A stretch of DNA of 14,825 nucleotides, from assembly GCA_946479075.1 (NCBI GenBank), contig CAMLDT010000074.1:1-14825 (forward strand). The letters run 5' to 3'. The translations under genes were made by a program, and so were the position numbers. The DNA comes from an uncultured Polaromonas sp. (lineage in GTDB: Bacteria > Pseudomonadota > Gammaproteobacteria > Burkholderiales > Burkholderiaceae). The notes beneath the pieces were generated by a model. The model was not told where the DNA came from, did not search any database, and saw only the letters and a list, made by a program, of their open reading frames with translations. Below, one piece after another: positions 7,971-14,799 of this stretch (positions within the stretch are counted from its first letter, which is position 1; each line of letters starts with the position of its first letter).

Positions 7971-8951
7971 ATGAGATACATTGCGCGCACCCTGCTGGCA
8001 TGCACCGCCGGCATCGCCCTGATGACCGCCGCCGTTCAGGCGCAGACGCCCGACTTCCCGAACAAGCCGATCCGTGTGGTCGTGACCTTCCCGCCGGGCG
8101 GCAGCACCGATGTCGTAGTGCGCATGCTGGTGCCTCGCCTCAACGAAAAGCTCGGCCAGCAGGTGGTGGTGGACAACCGGCCCGGTGCCGGCGGCAACAT
8201 CGGCCTGACCGCCGTGGCCCGTGCCCCCGCCGATGGCTACACCCTGGGGGTGGGTGCGGCAGGCGCGCTGTCGGCCAACGTCAGCCTGTATGCGCAAATG
8301 CCCTTCGACCCGGTCAAGGACTTCAAGCCCGTCACCATGCTCGCGGCCATTCCTTTTGTGCTCATCGGCCACCCGTCCGTGGCCGCGAAAAACCAGCGTG
8401 ACCTGATCACGCTGGCCAAAGCGACCCCCGGCAAGCTGTCCATCGGCCATGGTGGCAATGGCACGGCCATGCACTTGTCGGCCCAGCTCTTTGGCCAGAT
8501 GTCCGGTGCCCAGTTCGTCGAGGTGCCTTACCGCGGCTCGGGCCCGGCGGCCCTCGATGTGCTGGCCGGACAGATTCCACTGGCCATCGTGGACCTGCCC
8601 TCGGCACTGCAACACATCAAGGCAGGCAAGCTGATCGCCTATGCGGTCACCAGCCCACAGCGCCTGCCCATGCTGCCCGACGTGCCGACGGTGTCCGAGG
8701 CCGGGCTCACCGGTTATGACTCCACCGGCTGGTTCGGCCTGGTCGCACCCGCTGGCACGCCGGCGCCGGTGATCGCCCGCCTCAACGCGGAATTCACAGC
8801 GGCCCTCAGCGACCCGGAGCTCAAGGCCAGCATGCGCAACCTCGGCGTGGAGCCTGCGCCCGGCACCGCCGCGGAGTTTGATGCCTACATCAAGTCCGAA
8901 ACCGTGAAATGGGCCAAAGTCATCAAGACCTCGGGCACCAAACTGGACTGA
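7971..8951 (+). CDS. Bug/TctC-family periplasmic solute-binding protein
   Basis: A 326-residue secreted receptor. The signal peptide covers about residues 1-24 (cleavage after VQA). It is followed by the family opening FPNKPIRVVVTFPPGGSTDVV, then VVDNRPGAGGNIG and GYTLGVG. Later come VPYRGSGPAALDVLAGQIPL, LPDVPTVSEAGL and the WFGLVAPAGTP segment. Bug proteins bind carboxylated or aromatic solutes and are greatly expanded in Burkholderiales, mostly as orphans without TctA/TctB membrane partners. None is encoded here. The protein may deliver the substrate of the hydroxylase encoded two bases downstream, or serve as a sensor co-receptor (inference). It is the first gene of the putative operon controlled by the divergent LysR-type gene. 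Confidence 0.95.
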   Translation: MRYIARTLLACTAGIALMTAAVQAQTPDFPNKPIRVVVTFPPGGSTDVVVRMLVPRLNEKLGQQVVVDNRPGAGGNIGLTAVARAPADGYTLGVGAAGALSANVSLYAQMPFDPVKDFKPVTMLAAIPFVLIGHPSVAAKNQRDLITLAKATPGKLSIGHGGNGTAMHLSAQLFGQMSGAQFVEVPYRGSGPAALDVLAGQIPLAIVDLPSALQHIKAGKLIAYAVTSPQRLPMLPDVPTVSEAGLTGYDSTGWFGLVAPAGTPAPVIARLNAEFTAALSDPELKASMRNLGVEPAPGTAAEFDAYIKSETVKWAKVIKTSGTKLD

Positions 8952-8953
8952 GC

Positions 8954-10639
8954 ATGACCCCGCCTGAAACTCTGAACACCGATGTATTGATTGTTGGCGC
9001 CGGCCCGGTGGGGCTGACGCTGGCCATGGACCTCGCCTCGCGCGGTGTGCAGGTCGTGATCGCCGAGATCCGCCGCTACGCCGAGCCGCCCAATGTGAAA
9101 TGCAACCATGTGGCCGCGCGCACCATGGAGCAGTTCCGCCGGCTCGGTGTGGCGCACAAGCTGCGCGATGCCGGCCTGCCGCCCGACTACCCCAACGACG
9201 TGGTGTTCCGCACCAGCGCGTGCGGCATCGAGCTCACACGTATTCCCATCCCGTGCCGGCAAGACCGTTACAGCGACACCGCCGGCCCCGACGGCTGGTG
9301 GCCCACGCCCGAGCCGCCGCACCGCATCAACCAGATCTATCTGGAACCCATCCTGCTGGAGCACACCGCCGCGCTGCCGCAGGTCACCCTGCTCAACCGC
9401 ACGCAGCTCACCAGCTTCACCCAGGATGCGGACGGCGTGACGGCGCTGGCGAGCGACCTCGACAGCGGTGCTGTGCGCAGCATCCGCTGCCGCTACATGG
9501 TCGGCTGCGACGGCGGCAGCTCGTCGGTGCGCAAGCAGATCGGCGCCAAACTCGAAGGCACGGCCGTGATCCAGCGCGTGCAGTCCACTTATATCCGTGC
9601 GCCGCAACTGGCGGCGATGATCCCCGGCAAGCCGGCCTGGTCGTATTACGCGATGAACCCGCGGCGCTGCGGCACCATGTTTGCCATCGACGGCCACGCC
9701 ACCTGGCTGGTGCACAACCACCTGAACGCCGAGGAGCCCGAGTTCGATTCGGTGGACCGCGACCAGTCCATTCGCGACATCCTTGGCGTCGGCCCTGATT
9801 TCCAGTACGAGGTCCTCAGCAAGGAAGACTGGGTGGGCCGCCGGCTGGTGGCCGACCGCTTCCGCGACCGCCATGTGTTCCTGGCGGGCGACGCCGCGCA
9901 CTTGTGGGTGCCGTATGCGGGCTACGGCATGAACGCCGGCATTGCCGACGCCATCAACCTGTCCTGGCTGCTCGCTGCGCGCCTGCAGGGCTGGGGCGAG
10001 GAAGCCATGCTGGATGCCTATGAGGTCGAGCGCCAGCCGATCACGGCCCAGGTGTCGCAGTTCGCCATGGACCATGCGCAAAAAATGATCAGGGCGCGCC
10101 GTGCCGTGCCCGCCAACATCGAGCAGGCTGGTGCCGAAGGCGACACCCTGCGCGCCGAGATCGGCCAGGAAGCCTACGACCTCAACGTCCAGCAGTTTTG
10201 CTGCGCAGGGCTGAACTTCGGCTACTTCTACAGCGGCTCGCCGCTCATGGTGGACGACGGCGAAGCACCGCCGGCGTATTCCATGGGCAGCTTCACACCG
10301 TCCACCGTGCCGGGCTGCCGCGCGCCGCACTTCTGGCTGGCGGACGGGCGCTCGCTCTACGACGCTTTCGGGCCGGGCTACACCTTGCTGCGTTTTGACG
10401 CGGCTGCCGATGTGTCGGCGCTGGTGGCTGCGGCGCAGGGCCGGCATTTGCCGCTGGCCGTGGTCGATGTGGCGGGCGCAGCCGCGCGCGATGTGCCCGA
10501 GGCCTACCGGCACAAGCTGGTCCTCTGCCGCGCCGACCAGCATGTGGTGTGGCGCGGCGACCAGTTGCCCGCGCGCCCGGCGGAACTGGTCGATGTGTTG
10601 CGTGGCGCCGGGCCGCCGGCTTTGCGTCTGGCCGCCTGA
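8954..10639 (+). CDS. FAD-dependent aromatic hydroxylase (PheA/TfdB-type monooxygenase)
   Basis: A 561-residue class A flavoprotein monooxygenase, expected to hydroxylate an aromatic ring using NAD(P)H and O2. Motifs seen are the FAD dinucleotide fold GAGPVG (15-20), the DG motif at GCDGGSSS (184-191), and GDAAH (312-316) with GYGMNAGIADAINLSW after it. The C-terminal part (about 435-560) looks like the thioredoxin-like dimerisation domain of phenol and 2,4-dichlorophenol hydroxylases: GCRAPHFWLADGRSLYD, then LVLCRADQHVVWRG. I chose the ATG at 8954, two bases after the binding-protein stop codon, because the GAGPVG fold begins shortly after it. The frame extends 15 codons further into the upstream gene. 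No clear ribosome site is present, so translational coupling is likely. The substrate is unknown; MhpA-like hydroxylases are a close alternative. Confidence 0.93.
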   Translation: MTPPETLNTDVLIVGAGPVGLTLAMDLASRGVQVVIAEIRRYAEPPNVKCNHVAARTMEQFRRLGVAHKLRDAGLPPDYPNDVVFRTSACGIELTRIPIPCRQDRYSDTAGPDGWWPTPEPPHRINQIYLEPILLEHTAALPQVTLLNRTQLTSFTQDADGVTALASDLDSGAVRSIRCRYMVGCDGGSSSVRKQIGAKLEGTAVIQRVQSTYIRAPQLAAMIPGKPAWSYYAMNPRRCGTMFAIDGHATWLVHNHLNAEEPEFDSVDRDQSIRDILGVGPDFQYEVLSKEDWVGRRLVADRFRDRHVFLAGDAAHLWVPYAGYGMNAGIADAINLSWLLAARLQGWGEEAMLDAYEVERQPITAQVSQFAMDHAQKMIRARRAVPANIEQAGAEGDTLRAEIGQEAYDLNVQQFCCAGLNFGYFYSGSPLMVDDGEAPPAYSMGSFTPSTVPGCRAPHFWLADGRSLYDAFGPGYTLLRFDAAADVSALVAAAQGRHLPLAVVDVAGAAARDVPEAYRHKLVLCRADQHVVWRGDQLPARPAELVDVLRGAGPPALRLAA

Positions 10640-10679
10640 GCCGATCCGGGCTTGCCGGGCGGCCAATCCGCCCAGCAGG

Positions 10680-10691
10680 TATAAACAGGCG
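10680..10691 (+). promoter_or_regulatory. -10-like hexamer just upstream of the alpha/beta hydrolase gene
   Basis: TATAAA (10680-10685) ends six bases before the ATG at 10692, as at the metH-type gene and thiL. TTGCCG (10652-10657) is the nearest -35-like element, but its spacing of 22 bases is too long. There is no Shine-Dalgarno sequence. An internal leaderless promoter is possible but unproven. Confidence 0.35.
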
Positions 10692-11588
10692 ATGTCTGCC
10701 GTTTCACCCCTGAGCCCCCTCGCCCCGCCGCCACCTGAAGTCCAGCAGCTGCTGGCCCGTGCCACCCGCCTGGAAACGCCCTGCGGCGAAGGCAGCATGG
10801 TCTGGCACCGCTGGTCGCCTGCCGCACCGGCGGCGGTCAAACACCCGCCGGTGGTGCTGCTGCACGGTGGCAGCGGCAGCTGGACCCACTGGCTGCGCAA
10901 CATCGATTCACTGGTCGCCAGCGGGCGCGAGGTGCTGGCCGCCGACCTGCCGGGTTTTGGCGATTCGGCGCTGCCGCCCCGGGGCCGCGATGCCGATGCC
11001 CTGCCCGAGCCGGTCGAGGCCGGCCTGCGCGTATTGCTCGGCGATGGCGCCTGTGACATGGTGGCGTTTTCCTTTGGCGGCATGGTGGCCGGTTTGCTGG
11101 CGGCGCAGTTTCCGGCGCGGGTGGCGCGGCTGGTGCTGGTGGGCTCGCCGGGGCTGGGGGTGGCGTCCCGAAACACCGTCACGCTGACCGCCTGGCGGCA
11201 TTTGTCCGATCCGGCCGAACGCGAGGCCGTGCACCGTGGCAACCTGGCTGCGCTGATGCTGTACTGGCCTGAGTCCATCACCGCGCTGGCGCTGCGCCTG
11301 CACACCGACAACACCCTGCGCGACCGCATGAAGGGCCGGCGGCTGGCTTACACCGACATCCTGGCGCGCACGCTGGCCAGCGTGGCTTGCCCGGTGTTTG
11401 CCATTTACGGCCGGGAAGACGCGCTGTACCGGCAGCGGCAGGAGGCGCTGGCGCCCGCGCTGCAGGCAGCGCCCGATTTTCGCGGCATGCACTGGGTGGA
11501 AGGCGCTGGCCACTGGGTACAGTTCGAGCAGCCGCAGGCGTTTGATGCGCTGCTGCTGTCGCTGCTGGAAGGCACGGGCCAACCATGA
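10692..11588 (+). CDS. Alpha/beta hydrolase, MhpC-like
   Basis: A 298-residue alpha/beta-fold hydrolase. The oxyanion-hole motif is LLHGGSGSWTHW (HGG at 58-60). The nucleophile elbow is AFSFGG with Ser127, where the first position of the usual GxSxG is alanine. The acid is probably Asp243 in GREDALY, and the base His274 in GAGHWVQFEQP. Size and motif spacing resemble meta-cleavage C-C hydrolases, but esterases, lactonases and haloperoxidase-like enzymes look similar. It follows the hydroxylase gene with a 52-base gap. The frame extends back into that gene without a stop, but the ATG at 10692 gives the normal N-terminus for the family. A role in the same catabolic route is inferred. No ring-cleavage dioxygenase is encoded nearby, which leaves the C-C hydrolase reading uncertain. 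Confidence 0.9.
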   Translation: MSAVSPLSPLAPPPPEVQQLLARATRLETPCGEGSMVWHRWSPAAPAAVKHPPVVLLHGGSGSWTHWLRNIDSLVASGREVLAADLPGFGDSALPPRGRDADALPEPVEAGLRVLLGDGACDMVAFSFGGMVAGLLAAQFPARVARLVLVGSPGLGVASRNTVTLTAWRHLSDPAEREAVHRGNLAALMLYWPESITALALRLHTDNTLRDRMKGRRLAYTDILARTLASVACPVFAIYGREDALYRQRQEALAPALQAAPDFRGMHWVEGAGHWVQFEQPQAFDALLLSLLEGTGQP

Positions 11589-11590
11589 TC

Positions 11591-11650
11591 AACTATCAAA
11601 ATCATAGCTGCTCACCCTTGTCTGACAAGGGCTGGAGCCCGATTTGGCTT
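11591..11650. repeat. Dispersed repeat copy R3 with internal hairpin
   Basis: Begins two bases after the hydrolase stop codon and fills the 70-base gap before pgpA. It shares CTATCAAAAT, TAGCTGCT, GGGCTGGAGCCCGATTT and GGCTT with the other copies. Its centre is an almost perfect palindrome: CCCTTGTC (11615-11622), one T, then GACAAGGG (11624-11631). This would fold into a 7-bp stem with a 3-base loop in RNA. No T-run follows, so intrinsic termination is not supported. It sits exactly at the right edge of the catabolic cassette. Confidence 0.82.
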
Positions 11651-11658
11651 GTCACTTC

Positions 11659-12171
11659 ATGACCAGCATCCATCCGCCGCGCCGGCCCAGTGCCCGCTTC
11701 ATGCTCGCCCACCCGGCGCACCTGATTGCGCTGGGTTTCGGTGCCGGCTTGAGCCCGGTCGCGCCCGGCACCGCGGGCACCTTGTGGGCCTGGCTGGCTT
11801 TTATCGTGATGGCCCCATGGCTCAGCCCGCTGCAGATGGGCCTGCTGATCGCGCTGGCCAGCGGGCTGGGCTGGTGGGCCAGCACCGTCACCGCAAAAAA
11901 CATGGGTGTGGCCGATCCGGGCAGCATCGTCTGGGACGAGGTCGCCGCCTTCTGGCTGGTCCTCTGGCTGATCACGCCGGCGGGTATCGGGGGCCAGCTC
12001 GCCGCGTTTGTGCTGTTCCGCTTTTTCGATGCGGTGAAGTTCGGCCCCATGGCCTGGGCCGACCAGCGCTTCAAGGGCTTTGGCTGGCGCGGTGGCTTCG
12101 GCATCATGCTCGACGACTTTGCCGCAGCCTTTTGCACTTTGCTGGTCATCGCCGCCTGGAGGTTCTGGTGA
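11659..12171 (+). CDS. pgpA: Phosphatidylglycerophosphatase A
   Basis: PgpA dephosphorylates phosphatidylglycerol phosphate to phosphatidylglycerol at the inner membrane. The protein has 170 residues, normal length. Family motifs are GFGAGLSPVAPGTAGT (26-41), the acidic DPGSIVWDEVAA (86-97) and FRFFDAVKFGP; IMLDDFAAAF is near the C-terminus. Several hydrophobic segments agree with membrane embedding. I chose the ATG at 11659; an in-frame TTG five codons upstream lies inside repeat R3 and is less likely. No clear Shine-Dalgarno sequence precedes it. Its last four bases overlap the pncC start. The usual upstream neighbour, thiL, is displaced by the catabolic cassette. Confidence 0.95.
   Translation: MTSIHPPRRPSARFMLAHPAHLIALGFGAGLSPVAPGTAGTLWAWLAFIVMAPWLSPLQMGLLIALASGLGWWASTVTAKNMGVADPGSIVWDEVAAFWLVLWLITPAGIGGQLAAFVLFRFFDAVKFGPMAWADQRFKGFGWRGGFGIMLDDFAAAFCTLLVIAAWRFW
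12158..12162 (+). promoter_or_regulatory. Ribosome binding site setting the GTG start of pncC
   Basis: GGAGG lies five bases before the GTG at 12168-12170, inside the end of pgpA. It strongly supports the GTG start, and so supports counting the repeat-like R4 segment as translated sequence. The GTGA overlap with the pgpA stop codon points to translational coupling. Confidence 0.75.
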
Positions 12172-12686
12172 ACCCACCTACGCTATCAAAAGATGAGCTG
12201 TCTGCGCCCGCCCTGTGTGGGCTGCTGGCCGATTTGATGCTCAAGAAAGGCTGGCTGCTGGCCACCGCCGAAAGTTGCACCGGCGGCATGATTTCGGCCG
12301 CCTGCACCGACCTGGCCGGCTCCAGCGCCTGGTTCGAGCGCGGCTTCGTCACCTATTCCAACGAGGCCAAGAGCGAGTTGCTGGGCGTGGACGCGGCGCT
12401 GATCGCCGCGCACGGCGCCGTCAGCGAAGCCGTGGCGCGGGCCATGGCGCAGGGGGCCGTTGCGCATTCCCGTGCGCAGGTCGCGGTGGCGGTCACCGGC
12501 GTGGCCGGCCCCACTGGCGGCAGCCGCACCAAGCCGGTGGGCACGGTCTGGTTCGGCTTCATGGTCGATGGCCAGCTCCGTAGCGAGGTGCAGCGCTTTG
12601 ACGGCGACCGTGCCGCCGTGCGCTCGGCCACGGTGCGGCACGCCCTGCAGCGGCTGGCGCACTTGCTGGCGCAGGCGGGCCGCTGA
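12168..12686 (+). CDS. pncC: Nicotinamide-nucleotide amidase, CinA C-terminal type
   Basis: A 172-residue stand-alone CinA C-terminal domain. These amidases convert nicotinamide mononucleotide to nicotinate mononucleotide and ammonia, recycling a by-product of NAD-consuming reactions. The conserved blocks are TAESCTGG (33-40, likely nucleophile Ser36), FVTYSNEAKSELLGV and AVTGVAGPTGGS, followed by KPVGTVWFGF. The gene starts at GTG, overlaps pgpA by four bases and has a good ribosome site. Residues 5-25 are encoded by a stretch that aligns with the dispersed repeat of this window (copy R4), so the N-terminus may be repeat-derived. The catalytic core begins right after it and looks intact. The MFS gene follows after two bases. 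Confidence 0.94.
   Translation: MNPPTLSKDELSAPALCGLLADLMLKKGWLLATAESCTGGMISAACTDLAGSSAWFERGFVTYSNEAKSELLGVDAALIAAHGAVSEAVARAMAQGAVAHSRAQVAVAVTGVAGPTGGSRTKPVGTVWFGFMVDGQLRSEVQRFDGDRAAVRSATVRHALQRLAHLLAQAGR
12180..12240. repeat. Diverged dispersed repeat copy R4 inside pncC
   Basis: In the same order as R1-R3 this stretch shows GCTATCAAAA, GAGCTG, TGCGCCCG, GGGCTG and GGCCGATTT. Its overall length is nearly the same as theirs. It lies in frame in pncC and encodes roughly residues 5-25. The part near the right end also fits an ordinary PncC helix, so some similarity there may be ancestral or chance. The left two thirds are the stronger evidence. Confidence 0.6.
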
Positions 12687-12688
12687 GC

Positions 12689-13939
12689 ATGGCTGCCCCG
12701 CACGCCGCCAGTGCCGAGCTGATCGACTCCAGCGCCGCCTGGCGCCGGCTGCTGGTGACGCTGGCGCTGATGACGCTGGGCGCCAGCGGCATGTACGTGG
12801 TGCCGGTGGTGCTGCCGGCGGTGCAAGCCGATTTTGGCGTCGCGCGCGCCGATGCCTCCCTGCCTTACACGCTGCTGATGATCGGTTTCGGCATCGGCGG
12901 CATGCTGATGGGCCGGCTGGCCGACCGCTTCGGCGTGGCGCTGCCGCTGCGCATCGGTGCGCTGGGCCTGGGCCTCGGATTTGCAGGGGCAGCCCTGTCG
13001 CAGAACATCTGGCTGTTCACCCTGGCGCATGGCTTGCTGGTCGGCCTGTGCGGTAGCGCCGCGACCTTCTCACCCTTGCTGGCCGATACCTCGCTGTGGT
13101 TTGCGCGCCGCCGCGGCATTGCGGTGGCGGTGTGCGCCAGCGGCAACTACCTGGGCGGCGCGCTCTGGCCGCCCATCATCCAGCACTTTGTCGAAGCGGT
13201 CGGCTGGCGACAGACCTATCTGGGCCTGGCCCTGTTTTGCTGCCTGGCGATGCTGGCCCTGGCGCAACTGATGCGCCAGCGCCCACCGGCGCTGCAACCG
13301 GGTGCGGCCACGGCCCAGGGCGTGGTGGCCGGCGAGCGGCCCTTCGGCCTGAATGTTAGCCAGGCCCAGGCGCTGCTCTGTGTGGCCGGTGTGGCTTGCT
13401 GCGTCGCCATGGCCATGCCGCAGGTGCACATCGTGGCCTATTGCAGCGACCTGGGTTTTGGCGCGGCGCGCGGCGCGGAGATGCTCTCGCTGATGCTGGC
13501 CTGCGGCATCGTCAGCCGGCTGGTGTCGGGCGCCATCTGCGACCGCATCGGTGGCCTGCGCACGCTGCTCCTGGGTTCGGCGCTGCAGGGCGTGGCGCTG
13601 ATGTTGTTTGTGCCCTTCGACGGGCTGGTGTCGCTGTACCTGATTTCGGCGCTGTTCGGCCTGTTCCAGGGCGGCATTGTGCCCAGCTACGCCATCATCG
13701 TGCGCGAACATTTCCCGGCCGCCGAAGCCGGTGCGCGCGTCGGCACCGTCATCATGTTCACCATGCTGGGCATGGCGCTGGGCGGCTGGATGTCGGGCAA
13801 GGTGTTTGACCTCACGGGTTCCTACAATGCAGCGTTTTTCAACGGCATTGCATGGAACCTGCTGAACTTCGGCATCGTGGTGTTTTTGTGGCGGCGCACA
13901 CGCGCCCGGCGCGGCTTGCCTGCGCACGCGGTGCCATGA
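12689..13939 (+). CDS. Major facilitator superfamily transporter
   Basis: A 416-residue inner-membrane protein with about 12 hydrophobic segments in two halves. Motif A of the family appears after the second segment as GMLMGRLADRFG. The N-terminal half ends near residue 190, and a polar central loop (about 195-225) precedes the second half. The sequence resembles MFS members that transport organic anions or monocarboxylates, but the substrate cannot be named from sequence alone. It starts two bases after the pncC stop codon and shares an ATGA overlap with the next gene, so it is probably cotranscribed with pgpA-pncC. A link with the catabolic cassette about 1.1 kb upstream is conceivable but not supported by the operon layout. 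Confidence 0.93.
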   Translation: MAAPHAASAELIDSSAAWRRLLVTLALMTLGASGMYVVPVVLPAVQADFGVARADASLPYTLLMIGFGIGGMLMGRLADRFGVALPLRIGALGLGLGFAGAALSQNIWLFTLAHGLLVGLCGSAATFSPLLADTSLWFARRRGIAVAVCASGNYLGGALWPPIIQHFVEAVGWRQTYLGLALFCCLAMLALAQLMRQRPPALQPGAATAQGVVAGERPFGLNVSQAQALLCVAGVACCVAMAMPQVHIVAYCSDLGFGAARGAEMLSLMLACGIVSRLVSGAICDRIGGLRTLLLGSALQGVALMLFVPFDGLVSLYLISALFGLFQGGIVPSYAIIVREHFPAAEAGARVGTVIMFTMLGMALGGWMSGKVFDLTGSYNAAFFNGIAWNLLNFGIVVFLWRRTRARRGLPAHAVP

Positions 13940-14769
13940 AGGCCGTCTCGATGCGGCTGTGTCACCGGCTTGCCGCAGCCGGGCTTGTCCTCACGCGCCG
14001 TGCCGCCAGGCTGCTGCTCCTTTTGTTGCTGCCCGCCTTCGCCTGCCATGCGCTGGAGATCCAGACGCGCAACCCCTTTCCCGAGGGTCCGACCGCCGGC
14101 GTGGCGCGGGAGCTGGTTTTGCAGGGCGAGGTGCTGCCCGGCGACGCCGACAAGCTGCTGCAGTGGATACGCAGCAAGCCGGCCGACGCCTGGCATGCCC
14201 TGGGCCGCGTCGATCTGGCCATCTCCGGTGGTGACGTGCGGGAGGCCCTGCGGCTGGGCGAATTGCTGGCGGGTTTGTACCCCCACATGGTGGTGCGTAG
14301 CGACTGCGCCGCGGCCTGCGCCATCGTCTGGCTGGCGGGCGCCTGGCGCGTTGTGCCCACCGGGAAAATCGGTCTTGAGCGGCCGCCCCCAGCCGTGCCC
14401 GCGCGCGTCGCGGCCGATGCACCGCCACCTTATGACCCGCTGCCTGACCAGTTGCGCGCCTACCTGCTCAAGCAGGGAGTGCCGCCGCCGCTGGCAGAGC
14501 GGGTGCTGTCCGGCAGCCCCGGGGCGGTTGACTGGTTGTCGGAAAAAGACATCAACCTCACCGGCGTCTGGCCGCCCTACTATTTCGAGAAGTTGCGGAC
14601 CCACTGCCCGCTGCTGCTGAGCAGCACCGAGGGCTTTCATTCGCTCAGGCGCTGCGCCGCAGGCCTGGTGATCAGCCAGAAGGCGTTTGCCCTGGACCGG
14701 CTGCTGGACGGTGTGGACGACCGCTGGTGGAATGAGAACCGCGATATCTTCAAGAACGCGCCGAGGTGA
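13936..14769 (+). CDS. Secreted protein of unknown function with ClpP/crotonase-like features
   Basis: A 277-residue protein that I do not recognise by name. The N-terminus is rich in arginine and carries a run of seven leucines (26-32), ending in CHA/LE at about residue 39; this is a convincing signal peptide. The mature part contains LAISGGD (94-100) and SDCAAACAIVWLAGAWRV (122-139). That arrangement resembles the COG3904-type periplasmic ClpP-like proteins, in which a CxSAC-like motif follows an SGG strand. Here the serine position is alanine, so peptidase activity is doubtful. Cys124 and Cys128 could form a disulfide. The ATG overlaps the MFS stop codon by four bases. The frame is open further upstream inside the MFS gene, but the signal peptide supports this start. 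Confidence 0.8.
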   Translation: MKAVSMRLCHRLAAAGLVLTRRAARLLLLLLLPAFACHALEIQTRNPFPEGPTAGVARELVLQGEVLPGDADKLLQWIRSKPADAWHALGRVDLAISGGDVREALRLGELLAGLYPHMVVRSDCAAACAIVWLAGAWRVVPTGKIGLERPPPAVPARVAADAPPPYDPLPDQLRAYLLKQGVPPPLAERVLSGSPGAVDWLSEKDINLTGVWPPYYFEKLRTHCPLLLSSTEGFHSLRRCAAGLVISQKAFALDRLLDGVDDRWWNENRDIFKNAPR

Positions 14770-14799
14770 GTGTGGCCCCCACGGTCGTTCGCTTATTCC

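Noticed and set aside
10395..10691. N-terminal extension of the hydrolase frame into the hydroxylase gene
   Set aside because: The extension is arginine- and tryptophan-rich shadow sequence overlapping the conserved hydroxylase C-terminus. The ATG at 10692 gives a normal hydrolase length.
8885..11329. 814-codon minus-strand frame across the hydroxylase and hydrolase genes
   Set aside because: It spans two genes with clear catalytic motifs on the plus strand, and its translation shows no domain.
11615..11631. R3 hairpin as the intrinsic terminator of the catabolic operon
   Set aside because: The stem is good but no T-run follows, and the sequence belongs to a repeat also found in places where termination is not expected.
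12689..13939. MFS transporter as the uptake system of the aromatic cassette
   Set aside because: It is coupled to pncC by a 2-base gap, and pgpA and pncC stand between it and the cassette. Shared function is possible but the layout does not support it.
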